NCBI RefSeq assembly: GCF_023556315.2
Contig: NZ_CP116221.1
Span: forward strand, 186,001 to 250,000
Direction of reading: 5' to 3'
Source of the DNA: Psychroserpens ponticola
GTDB taxonomy: Bacteria; Bacteroidota; Bacteroidia; Flavobacteriales; Flavobacteriaceae
Length of the DNA stretch: 64,000 nt
The first letter of the stretch is position 1. The number at the start of each line of letters is the position of its first letter. Below the pieces are notes generated by a model. It did no database searches and was not told the origin of the DNA. It was given only the letters and a program-made list of their open reading frames with translations. Below are positions 36,035 through 45,142 of the stretch, piece by piece. Both the position numbers and the translations under genes were made by a program.

Positions 36035-39000
36035 ATGAAGAAACTATACACAATACTTTTATTATTATTTGCATTTAGTTCTTATGCCCAAGATCTTTTG
36101 ATGCAAGTTGGTACATTTAATAGATGTGAACCTGATGTGTTTTATGATTCTGGAGGAGAATTTGGTTCATATTCGAATGATGAAAATATCGTAACTACTA
36201 TTTGCCCAGAAAATGCTGGAGATTTTATAAGCCTTGGCTTTTCTACATTTAGTACCCAACTCAATATAGATATATTAACAATTTATGATGGTGATGATAC
36301 CACTGCGCCAGTAATTGGTTCTTATTCTGGAGTTGCTGGACCTGGAATAATTACAGCTTCCGCAGCTAATACAAGCGGTTGTATTACATTAGAGTTTGTT
36401 TCCAATACAACAGGTACTACAACAGGTTGGTCTGCAAATATTACATGCCAAGAGCAATGTCAAATTATTACAGCATCTATTGATAGTACAATTCCTGTAG
36501 CTAATGGTTCAGGAGTAATTGAAGTGCCACCTGCGACTAATATCGATTTTAATGGAAGTGCTACATTTTCGGATGCTGCTGCTGGTGCGACTTATGATTG
36601 GAATTTTGGAGATACTGTTACAGATTTTGGAACCTCAGTTTCACATTTTTATGCTAATCCTGGTACATACACTGTTACATTAACTGTTACAGATCCTAAT
36701 CCTACAGGTTGTTCAGATACAGAAACGATAACTGTTTTAGTACTGGAACCTATTGTTACAATTAATAATCCTGCCTACCCAGAATCTTCTTTTACACCCG
36801 AAGAACTAATAGAAAATGTTCTTGTCTCTGGAGGATGTTCAGGAGTTGATAATTTTTCATTTCAAGTAAACGGAACACCTAATGCTCTTCAAACCAAAAG
36901 TTATGGTTATTTCACTAAAGGAGGTGCAGTTGATTTTCCTTTTGATGAAGGAATTGTTTTATCAACAGGAAGAGCTTTTCCGGCAGGAAATACTCCAAAT
37001 GGAGGAGGTTTAGTCTCTTTTGATAATGGTCAGGCTGGTGATGCCGATTTAGATGCATTTTTCACACCAACTGATCCTGGATTTAATACTAATGACGCAA
37101 CATTTATAAAATTTAATTTCGTTCCAACAGCAGATGAAATTAGTTTCCGCTATATGATGTTTTCTGAAGAATATGATGGAAGTACCGAATGTAGTTTTGC
37201 AGATAGTTTCGCTTTCCTTTTAAGAGAAGTTGGAACAACAGCTTATACTAATCTTGCTGTATTACCAGATGGTACTCCTGTAAGTGTTACTAATATAAAT
37301 GATTCTGGAAATTGTACTGCCAATCCTGGGTTTTTTGAAGGTTACCTTTTAAACGACACCAATTATGGAGGAAGAACAGTAGTTTTAACCGCAACTGCAA
37401 CTGTTGTTCCTAATACTACATATGAGATAAAACTAGTTGTCGCTGATGAAGGGGATTCTATTTGGGATTCAGCAATATTTCTTGAAGCAGGTAGTTTTAA
37501 TTTAGGAGGAGAACTTGGTGATGATATAACTATTGCCGCAGGTACTGCTCTTTGTGAAGGAGAGGTGGTTGCTTTAGATACTGAAGCACCTACAGCAACA
37601 CATACATGGTTTAAAGATGGTATTGAAATTGTTGGAGAAACAGATTCGACTATTGAAGTTACTGAAAGTGGAAATTACTCGGTTAATGTAGTTTTTGCTC
37701 CAGGATGTGACTCATCAGATTCAATTGAAGTAGAATTTAAACCTAGCCCAATAGCAAATCCTGCTCCTGATCTCAATATTTGTGATTTGACAGGTGTTGG
37801 TGAGTTTTATTTAACAGATAATGATGCTGTAATTTTTGGAGCACAAGATCCTAATGATTTTGTTATTAGCTATCATTTAACTCAGGCTGATGCTGATTTA
37901 AATGTAGGACCATTAGCAAGCCCTTATACAAATATCTCTAATCCTCAAACAATTTATGCTAGAATAGCAGAGACTTCTCAAGAGTGTTTCTCAACAACAA
38001 CTTTTGATTTAGTGTTTAGCATATTAGCTATTAATCCAGTTACAGTATTTCAAGTTTGTGATGATAATACTGATGGTTTTGCAATGTTTGATTTAAGCAC
38101 AAAGAATGCTGAAGCTATTGGAGCTCTAGATCCAACTACTGTAAACGTAACTTATTATGCGACACAAGTTGATGCTGATGCTGGTACAAACCCTTTAACA
38201 ATTCCGTTCACAAATACAATAGTTAATAACCAAACTATTTATGTGCGATTAGAAGCAAATAATGAAGCAAGTTGTTATAATACCACTACTTTAGATTTAG
38301 AGGTTGTAAGTAATCCGACAGCAAATATAGTTACACCTTTATCGGTTTGTGATGATGACAATGATGGATTTTCAAGTTTTGAATTAAGTTTAAAAGATTC
38401 AGAATCGATAGGAGTTCAAACAGGTATGGTTGTGACGTATCATGAGACCGAGTCAGATGCGATCAATGGCGTTAATGTTTTGGCAATACCATATGATAAT
38501 ATTGTTCCAAGTGTTCAGACCGTATACATAAGAGTAGAGAGTGGTTCAACGGGTTGTTATGATACCGTAGAGCTTATATTACTAGTAAATCCGATACCCA
38601 ATACATTATCAGTTACGGCTTATGAGTTGTGTGATTATGATTTACCAGGCGATGAGATAGAGCAGTTTGATTTACCAACGAAAGATGCTGAGATATCTGA
38701 TGGTCAAATGGTCACAGTTAGTTATTATGAGACTTTATCAGATGCTGAAGGATTACTTAATCCAATAGTAGGTCTTTATAGTAATACGAGTAATCCCCAA
38801 ATGATTTACTATGCACTCGTAAGTACAACGACAAATTGTGTAGCAACTGGGAGTTTTGAATTGGTAGTAAACCCGTTACCATCTATAGTTGTTCCAACAG
38901 CATTAGAGGTTTGTGATGATGGCGTTCCTGATGGTTTAACGAGTATCGATTTAACGATTAAGAATCAGGAGATAGCACCTAATCCTAATTATTCTGTGAG

Positions 39001-42000
39001 TTATTATTTAACTCAAATGGATGCAGATTTAGGATTAAATCCCTTACCAATTCCTTATACTAATATAGTAAATGGTCAAATCGTATTTGTACGAGTTCAA
39101 GATATAAATACAGGATGTTATGCTACCACGCTTTTAACTTTGGTAGTAGAGCAAGCACCAGTTGCAAATACGCCAACTCCTTTAGAGTATTGTGATGCAG
39201 ATAGTGATGGTTTTGGAGTTTTTACTTTAACTGATGCAGATACAGAGATTACTTCAGGCGATCCGGCTTTAACGGTTAGTTATCATGAGACTATGGCAGA
39301 TGCAGATAATAATGTAAATGCGTTAGGGAGTCCTTATAACAATATTGTAGAAGATCAACAAACAATTTATGTACGCGTTGAGAGCGCAACAATCGCCACA
39401 GATTGCGCGACAATAGTAGAACTTATATTAATAGTGCATCCAACGCCACAGATAGAAGATCCAACTCCTTTAGAGGAATGTGATGATGTGTCTGCAGATG
39501 GTTTTGCGCAGTTTGATTTGACAAGTAAAGATTTAGAGATATTAGATGGATTAGACCCTTTACAATATCTAGTGACTTATTATGAGATAGAGGCAAATGC
39601 AGAATCTGGTATGAATGCTATTTTAAATCCAACTAACTATACCAATACGACAGCCTTTAATCAAATGTTATGGGTTCGAGTAGAGGATACAGTTAATGGC
39701 TGTTATAAGATTACAACCTTAGAGTTAATTGTGAATGCCCTTCCAGTGCTATTACAACCAGTTCCATTAGAGTTATGTGATGATAATAATCCAGGAGATG
39801 AGATAGAGGCATTTACATTAGAGGATTCCAATTCAGAGATGTTAAATGGACAAACCGGAATTAGTTTCACATATTATCAGACGCAGTTGGATGCAGATAA
39901 TGACACAAATCCAATTGTAAGTCCTTACATGAATACAAGCAATCCACAAACGGTATTTGTAAGAGCTACAGATGATGTTACAGGATGTTTTGTAAGTACA
40001 ACCGCTACGATACTATTAAGAGTTAACCCTATTCCATCACCAGCGCCTCCGACAGATTTAGAGGTTTGTGATGCTGATAATGATGGTTTTGAAGTTTTTG
40101 ATTTAGAGAGTAAAACTCTAGAGATCATTAATGGAGAGTTAGATATTGCAATTACGTACCATGAGACTCAGAGTGATGCAGATATGGATCTAAATGCACT
40201 TGTTAGTCCATACACAAATATAGTAATGGATGAGCAGATGATTTACATTCGAGCAGAGAATATAATAACAGGCTGTTATAATACCTCTGAGGTTTTAATC
40301 ATCCGTGTGTTACCTTCACCAGAAGTTCCAGTAGATATTGACGACTATGTAATTTGTGACACCAATAATGATGGTTTTGCACAGTTTGATTTAACGACTA
40401 AGGATTCAGAGATATTAGGGACACAGATTCCATCAGACTTTATACTGACCTATCATATTACTATTGGAGATGCTCAATCAGGAAATAACCCAATAGTAAA
40501 TGTAACCAACTACACTAATGTTTTAAATCCACAGACGATTTATGTTCGATTAGTAAGCGTTCTCAATGGTTGTGTAACAACGACAGGTTTCTTTGATATC
40601 CGAGTAGAGTTACCACCAGAGGCTATCCAACCAACACCATTAGAGTTGTGTGATGATGAGATTGCAGATGAAGTTACCGTTTTTGATTTGACCTTAAAGG
40701 ATAATGAGATTACAGGTGGCGAATCAAGTTGGAGTGTTTCTTACTATGAGACAGATGCAGATGCACAGTCAGAGATTAATGCTGTAGATGCAGAGACTTA
40801 TAGTAATAGTTCAGTAAATGGAGCAGCGGCGAATCCACAGACTTTATATGTTGTTGTTACAGATACAGATACAGGTTGTGTGGATTATACAACATTAACG
40901 ATTCGTGTATTACCAAATCCAACACCTAGTTTAGATCCAGATGATTTAGAGTTGTGTGATGATATCAATCCAGGCGATATGGAAGAGGAGTTTGATCTTA
41001 CAGAGAATGAGGTTTATATCATCAATGGAGAATCAGGAGTTACTGCGACGTATCATGAGACAGAGGAAGATGCCGAATTAGGATTGAATGCTATCGTGGC
41101 TCCAATGGCGTATACCAACACAAGTACACCACAAACGATTTATGTACGAGTAACAAATGATATAACCGAGTGTTATACATTAGTAACCTTTGATATAATC
41201 GTAAACCCATTACCAGATGTTGTAGCCGTTACAGATTTTATACTTTGTGAGTTAAATACAGATGGTATCGACGATTTTGATTTGACCCTTAAGGATGCTG
41301 AAATCTTAAACGGTCAAGATGCAACAATGTTTACAGTGACTTACCATGAGACGCAAACCGATGCAGATGATTTAATCAATGCCTTGGTTAGTCCTTATAC
41401 AAATCTCACAAATCCACAACAGATTTTTATAGCGATTACAAATAATGATACAGGCTGTTCAATAAGCACGCCGAGTTTTAATATTGAAGTTCAGGAAGCA
41501 GCAGAGGCTAACTCAGGTATGGAGCCTATTTTAGAGGAGATTTGTGACGATCAGATGGATGATGATGGCGATTTAAGTAATAATAGCGCTCAGTTTGATT
41601 TAACACCAGTTACAGATGCTGTTGATTTAATACCAGGGAGTGTTCAGGATCAGGTTTTAGATGGTCAGGATCCAGCAAATTATATATTGACTTACTATGA
41701 GACAGAGACTGATGCCGAGTTAGGCGTTAATCCATTGCCATTTTTATATGAGAATATAGTCAATCCACAGATTATTTATGTGAGAGTAGATAATGATACG
41801 CTGATAGATGATGGAACAGGCAATATGATAGATAGTTCAATTTGTTATGCTGTAGCCCCATTAACCTTGCAGGTGAATCCATTACCAGTATTTGGCTTAG
41901 ATGATAGTTATATATTATGTGTAGATGTAAATGGAACAGAAGTCTTGAATGTTCCAGTATTAGACACAGAACTAACAACACCAAACTATGAGTTTGAGTG

Positions 42001-42628
42001 GAGTTTGGGAGGTACAGTGATATCAGGAGCAACAGCAGGTAGTTATGAGCCAAGTGAAGGTGGCACGTATAGTGTGACAGTGACTGATGCAATTACGGGT
42101 TGTTCAAGCAGTGTAATGACAGAAGTGATAGAGAGTTCACCACCAACCATTACGCTTGTAGATGTGACTACAGATGCTTTTTCAGAGTTACATATTATAG
42201 TTGTTACCGTAACCGGATTAGGAGACTATGAATATCGTTTGGATGGAGGTACATGGCAGGATAGCAATATCTTTGTGGATGTTTCTGCAGGTGAGCATGA
42301 TATAGATGTAAGAGATAGGATCGGTTGTGGTTATGTTAGTGATAAGGTTACAGTTATGGATTACCCAACGTTCTTCACGCCAAATGATGATGGTTATAAT
42401 GATACATGGAACATAAAAGGTATTGCCGACCAACCTAGTGCAAAAATTTATATATTTGACAGGTACGGAAAACTAATAAAACAGATAAGTCCTACGAGTG
42501 AAGGTTGGGATGGTAGCTATAATGGCAACCCAATGCCAACGAGTGACTACTGGTTTGTAGTAGAGTACAATGAACCTAATACCGGAGAACGTAAAGAATT
42601 TAAAGCCCATTTCACCCTGAAAAGATAA
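36035..42628 (+). CDS. Giant repeat adhesin with type B type IX sorting domain
   Basis: A 2197-aa surface protein. In order: signal peptide (ending SYAQ); CUB-like domain (about 24-150); PKD domain (about 165-245, YDWNFGDTV...HFYANPGTYTVTLTVTD); a choice-of-anchor L-type domain (about 260-490, KSYGYFTKGG...FRYMMFSEEYDG); an Ig-like domain (about 495-568); fourteen repeats of about 95 aa (570-1948) of the form LCDDxxxG-FDL-VTYYET-DAD-NPQTIYVRV-TGCY; a second Ig-like domain; and the C-terminal gliding-motility/CHU_C sorting domain (TFFTPNDDGYNDTW ... FDRYGKLIKQI ... GWDGSYNGNPMPTSDYWF, ending FTLKR). Type B substrates are exported by SprA and held at the surface with a PorP/SprF protein, encoded 7 nt downstream. 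Confidence 0.93.
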   Translation: MKKLYTILLLLFAFSSYAQDLLMQVGTFNRCEPDVFYDSGGEFGSYSNDENIVTTICPENAGDFISLGFSTFSTQLNIDILTIYDGDDTTAPVIGSYSGVAGPGIITASAANTSGCITLEFVSNTTGTTTGWSANITCQEQCQIITASIDSTIPVANGSGVIEVPPATNIDFNGSATFSDAAAGATYDWNFGDTVTDFGTSVSHFYANPGTYTVTLTVTDPNPTGCSDTETITVLVLEPIVTINNPAYPESSFTPEELIENVLVSGGCSGVDNFSFQVNGTPNALQTKSYGYFTKGGAVDFPFDEGIVLSTGRAFPAGNTPNGGGLVSFDNGQAGDADLDAFFTPTDPGFNTNDATFIKFNFVPTADEISFRYMMFSEEYDGSTECSFADSFAFLLREVGTTAYTNLAVLPDGTPVSVTNINDSGNCTANPGFFEGYLLNDTNYGGRTVVLTATATVVPNTTYEIKLVVADEGDSIWDSAIFLEAGSFNLGGELGDDITIAAGTALCEGEVVALDTEAPTATHTWFKDGIEIVGETDSTIEVTESGNYSVNVVFAPGCDSSDSIEVEFKPSPIANPAPDLNICDLTGVGEFYLTDNDAVIFGAQDPNDFVISYHLTQADADLNVGPLASPYTNISNPQTIYARIAETSQECFSTTTFDLVFSILAINPVTVFQVCDDNTDGFAMFDLSTKNAEAIGALDPTTVNVTYYATQVDADAGTNPLTIPFTNTIVNNQTIYVRLEANNEASCYNTTTLDLEVVSNPTANIVTPLSVCDDDNDGFSSFELSLKDSESIGVQTGMVVTYHETESDAINGVNVLAIPYDNIVPSVQTVYIRVESGSTGCYDTVELILLVNPIPNTLSVTAYELCDYDLPGDEIEQFDLPTKDAEISDGQMVTVSYYETLSDAEGLLNPIVGLYSNTSNPQMIYYALVSTTTNCVATGSFELVVNPLPSIVVPTALEVCDDGVPDGLTSIDLTIKNQEIAPNPNYSVSYYLTQMDADLGLNPLPIPYTNIVNGQIVFVRVQDINTGCYATTLLTLVVEQAPVANTPTPLEYCDADSDGFGVFTLTDADTEITSGDPALTVSYHETMADADNNVNALGSPYNNIVEDQQTIYVRVESATIATDCATIVELILIVHPTPQIEDPTPLEECDDVSADGFAQFDLTSKDLEILDGLDPLQYLVTYYEIEANAESGMNAILNPTNYTNTTAFNQMLWVRVEDTVNGCYKITTLELIVNALPVLLQPVPLELCDDNNPGDEIEAFTLEDSNSEMLNGQTGISFTYYQTQLDADNDTNPIVSPYMNTSNPQTVFVRATDDVTGCFVSTTATILLRVNPIPSPAPPTDLEVCDADNDGFEVFDLESKTLEIINGELDIAITYHETQSDADMDLNALVSPYTNIVMDEQMIYIRAENIITGCYNTSEVLIIRVLPSPEVPVDIDDYVICDTNNDGFAQFDLTTKDSEILGTQIPSDFILTYHITIGDAQSGNNPIVNVTNYTNVLNPQTIYVRLVSVLNGCVTTTGFFDIRVELPPEAIQPTPLELCDDEIADEVTVFDLTLKDNEITGGESSWSVSYYETDADAQSEINAVDAETYSNSSVNGAAANPQTLYVVVTDTDTGCVDYTTLTIRVLPNPTPSLDPDDLELCDDINPGDMEEEFDLTENEVYIINGESGVTATYHETEEDAELGLNAIVAPMAYTNTSTPQTIYVRVTNDITECYTLVTFDIIVNPLPDVVAVTDFILCELNTDGIDDFDLTLKDAEILNGQDATMFTVTYHETQTDADDLINALVSPYTNLTNPQQIFIAITNNDTGCSISTPSFNIEVQEAAEANSGMEPILEEICDDQMDDDGDLSNNSAQFDLTPVTDAVDLIPGSVQDQVLDGQDPANYILTYYETETDAELGVNPLPFLYENIVNPQIIYVRVDNDTLIDDGTGNMIDSSICYAVAPLTLQVNPLPVFGLDDSYILCVDVNGTEVLNVPVLDTELTTPNYEFEWSLGGTVISGATAGSYEPSEGGTYSVTVTDAITGCSSSVMTEVIESSPPTITLVDVTTDAFSELHIIVVTVTGLGDYEYRLDGGTWQDSNIFVDVSAGEHDIDVRDRIGCGYVSDKVTVMDYPTFFTPNDDGYNDTWNIKGIADQPSAKIYIFDRYGKLIKQISPTSEGWDGSYNGNPMPTSDYWFVVEYNEPNTGERKEFKAHFTLKR
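37742..41880 (+). repeat. Fourteen tandem repeats of about 95 codons in the adhesin
   Basis: Each unit starts near PxPLELCDD, has DGF or PGDEIExFDL, then VTYYETxxDAD, NPxxxPYxN, NPQTIYVRV and xTGCYxTTTLxLxVNPLP. There are one or two Cys per unit at fixed places, and Asp-rich DxDxDG-like stretches that could bind calcium. Units 3-14 (from about 38430) share GAG-rich codon use and near-identical short DNA blocks; units 1-2 do not. Confidence 0.85.
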
Positions 42629-42635
42629 TTAAGAT

Positions 42636-43643
42636 ATGAATTTAAAAAAATATTGTTTAATAGCAAGTTTAGCTTTATTTAGCCAAATTGGAAATGCCCA
42701 AGAAGGATTACCAATTTATTCAGATTATTTGACTGATAACTATTATTTAATTCATCCGTCAATGGCTGGAGTAGCAAATTGTGCTAAGGTAAGATTAACA
42801 GCACGACAACAATGGTTTGGACAAGAGGAAGCACCAAATTTACAAACACTAAGTGTTAATGGTAGAATAGGAGATTCTCAATCTGCTGTTGGAGCAATTT
42901 TTTATAACGATAAGAATGGATATCACTCGCAAACAGGTGGTTATCTGACTTACGCTCATCATTTAATGTTTTCTAGGAATGAGATTGATTTAAACATGCT
43001 TTCATTTGGTTTAAGCGCAGGTTTAATTCAATATAAACTTGATGAAACTGAGTTTTTAGCAGATGGTTATGATCCAATTATTGCTGGTGTTGAACAAAGT
43101 GCAACTAATTTTAATGTTGATTTTGGTTTTTCATATCATTTAATCAATTTCTATGCGCATGCAACTGTCAAAAATGTACTTAATAATGAAGGTATTAATT
43201 TTAATGAACAAGGATTGAGTTATGATAATTTAAGAACGTATTTAATTTCTGCGGGAAATACTTTCAGTAAATACAATAGTCCTTGGAGCTATGAACCATC
43301 AATTATGTACATGAATAGAGATGCTACTGATGAATCGTCAATTGATGTAAATATAAAAGCTTATAGAGAGATGGATTTCGGAAAACTTTGGGGAGGAATA
43401 TCATACAGAAGAAGTTTTGATGGCGCCGAATTTCAAGATGGAGCTGGTGTAAGTAGTCAAAAATTACAATACTTTACGCCATTTTTTGGAGTAGATTATA
43501 ATAATTTTGTATTTGCGTATACATATTCATATCAAGTGAACTCTGTAGTGTTTAATAATGGTGGTTTTCATCAACTAACATTGGGTTATAACTTTAATTG
43601 TAGAAGGGAAAAATACGAGTGTAATTGTCCTGCAATTAACTAG
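42636..43643 (+). CDS. PorP/SprF-family type IX secretion membrane protein
   Basis: A 335-aa outer-membrane barrel of the PorP/SprF family. It has a signal peptide (ending GNAQ), the family start GLPIYSDYLTDNYYLIHPSMAGVANCAKVRLTARQQW and many amphipathic strands. The C-terminus is FHQLTLGYNFNCRREKYECNCPAIN, with clustered Cys. Genes of this family sit directly after type B adhesin genes and are needed for secretion or attachment of that partner (SprF for SprB). The 7-nt gap to the adhesin gene fits a dedicated pair. Confidence 0.93.
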   Translation: MNLKKYCLIASLALFSQIGNAQEGLPIYSDYLTDNYYLIHPSMAGVANCAKVRLTARQQWFGQEEAPNLQTLSVNGRIGDSQSAVGAIFYNDKNGYHSQTGGYLTYAHHLMFSRNEIDLNMLSFGLSAGLIQYKLDETEFLADGYDPIIAGVEQSATNFNVDFGFSYHLINFYAHATVKNVLNNEGINFNEQGLSYDNLRTYLISAGNTFSKYNSPWSYEPSIMYMNRDATDESSIDVNIKAYREMDFGKLWGGISYRRSFDGAEFQDGAGVSSQKLQYFTPFFGVDYNNFVFAYTYSYQVNSVVFNNGGFHQLTLGYNFNCRREKYECNCPAIN

Positions 43644-43661
43644 TACTTATCATATATAAAT

Positions 43662-43693
43662 AAAAAAGCCTCGGAATATTCCGAGACTTTTTT
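43662..43693. terminator. Bidirectional terminator between PorP and VWA genes
   Basis: CTCGGAATATTCCGAG (43670-43685) is a perfect palindrome extended by AAAAAAG and CTTTTTT, so it serves both convergent genes. Confidence 0.85.
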
Positions 43694-43763
43694 ATTTAAT
43701 GACCTTTAGTCTATCGTGTATTAAAGCTTATGCACATTCTTCATTTAGAAACGTTAAAATAAA

Positions 43764-44936
43764 TTACCATTTATATTTCTTTTCTTTAGCCTGTGTTTTT
43801 ATAGCATGTATCATTGCATTTTCTAATTTATTATCATTGTCATTTTGATTTTTAGAAATATACTTGCGTCGTAATTGGTTTAAGGTTTGAATTTCACTTT
43901 GTATGGATTCTCTTTCTGATCTCTTTTTAGAAACGTAATCTTTTATTTCAGATTTACTTTTGCCTTTCAATTCTTTGGGTAAATCAACTTCATTTAGATC
44001 TTCATATTTAAAATCTTTTTCTTTTTCGGCATCTACCAAATCCCAAGTAGCATTTTTATATAAATGTGAACTTTTGCTGACCGTTCTACTCACCGCATTT
44101 TCACTACTATAACCTCTAGCATTATCATCTTCTAATGACTGTTGTGTCATTTTTGATTCTCCAACGCTACCATAAGCTACGTAGGTTTTATTTAGTTTTT
44201 GATTAAGCTTCAAAATTTGATCATCATATGGTGTAGACACATAAGTAGTTGCTTTATTATGATTGATAGCCATATAATCACCATGTGCTAAATCTGCTCC
44301 ATCTTTCCAATATGTTGAAATTCCTTGTTCATAATCACCACAAAAAATGGTATTCACAGTAACATCATTTTTGTGTGCTAGTTTTGCAGCAAATTTATAG
44401 CTCACTCGACCCTGTGTAAATGGTTCGTTACCTGCGATAAATATGAGTTTTAAATCATCTTGGTTTTTGCCCCAATTTAATTGATTTAAAGACGTTTCTA
44501 TTACTTGTCCACAATATTCATTTCCGCCATTTGTAGTAAGAGAAAATAATTGTTTTGATATTTCATCTAAATCACTACTAAAGGCTAATACTTGACGAAT
44601 ATGACCTTCAGCTCCTGTCAGATTATCATTCCCATACTCATATAATGCAATTTCTAAATTTGGTTTTTCATCACCACATTTTGCATAGGAAAGTTCATTA
44701 ACTATGTTCCAAAGTTGTGCCTTAGCTTGATCTATTAATCCGTCCATACTATTACTAGTATCTAATAAAAGTGCCACTTTTATAAATTGATTATTAGCTT
44801 CATTTTCGGTTGTTTCGTGTTTTATAGTCTCTACTAGGACGACGTTAGCTTTGTTCGATTTGTTATTTGCATTACAGGATAGGCATGTGATCATTATAAC
44901 ACCTAATACTATCGAATTAAAAATTGTTTTCATCAT
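43764..44936 (-). CDS. VWA-domain lipoprotein
   Basis: A 390-aa predicted lipoprotein: hydrophobic leader followed by CLSC, with lipid attachment likely at C21. The von Willebrand A domain (about 50-240) begins IKVALLLDTSNSMDGLIDQAK, a complete DxSxS metal site, followed by NGGNEYCGQVI (the MIDAS Thr region) and LIFIAGNEPFTQG. The C-terminal third (about 270-390) is charged and coiled-coil-like (SKSEIKDYVSKKRSERESIQSEIQTL). The function is unknown; VWA lipoproteins usually mediate metal-dependent protein contacts in the envelope. It is monocistronic. Confidence 0.85.
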   Translation of the reverse strand: MMKTIFNSIVLGVIMITCLSCNANNKSNKANVVLVETIKHETTENEANNQFIKVALLLDTSNSMDGLIDQAKAQLWNIVNELSYAKCGDEKPNLEIALYEYGNDNLTGAEGHIRQVLAFSSDLDEISKQLFSLTTNGGNEYCGQVIETSLNQLNWGKNQDDLKLIFIAGNEPFTQGRVSYKFAAKLAHKNDVTVNTIFCGDYEQGISTYWKDGADLAHGDYMAINHNKATTYVSTPYDDQILKLNQKLNKTYVAYGSVGESKMTQQSLEDDNARGYSSENAVSRTVSKSSHLYKNATWDLVDAEKEKDFKYEDLNEVDLPKELKGKSKSEIKDYVSKKRSERESIQSEIQTLNQLRRKYISKNQNDNDNKLENAMIHAIKTQAKEKKYKW

Positions 44937-45142
44937 TTATGTTTTAAGATTGATACGATAAAACTATGAGCATCTTTTTTTAATAAAAAGGAGCATTGAG
45001 TAAAACGAGTTTGTGAGTTAGTGAGAATGGTTTTTTATTGAGTGAACTATACCTTTTTAGGTCTTAGATAAAATGTTTTGACTTTTTTCAATTTTATTTA
45101 ATGAATTAAAGTGTGTAAGTTTATTCTGTTGAAAAATTTCAA

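Noticed and set aside
37742-41880. CRISPR-like or transposon-derived repeat array
   Set aside because: The periodicity is about 285 nt, in frame, and encodes diverged protein repeats with no direct repeat/spacer structure.
41772-42092. Antisense open frame of 106 aa under the adhesin gene
   Set aside because: It is Leu/His/Ser-rich low-complexity translation opposite a repetitive, codon-biased gene with no start context or homology.
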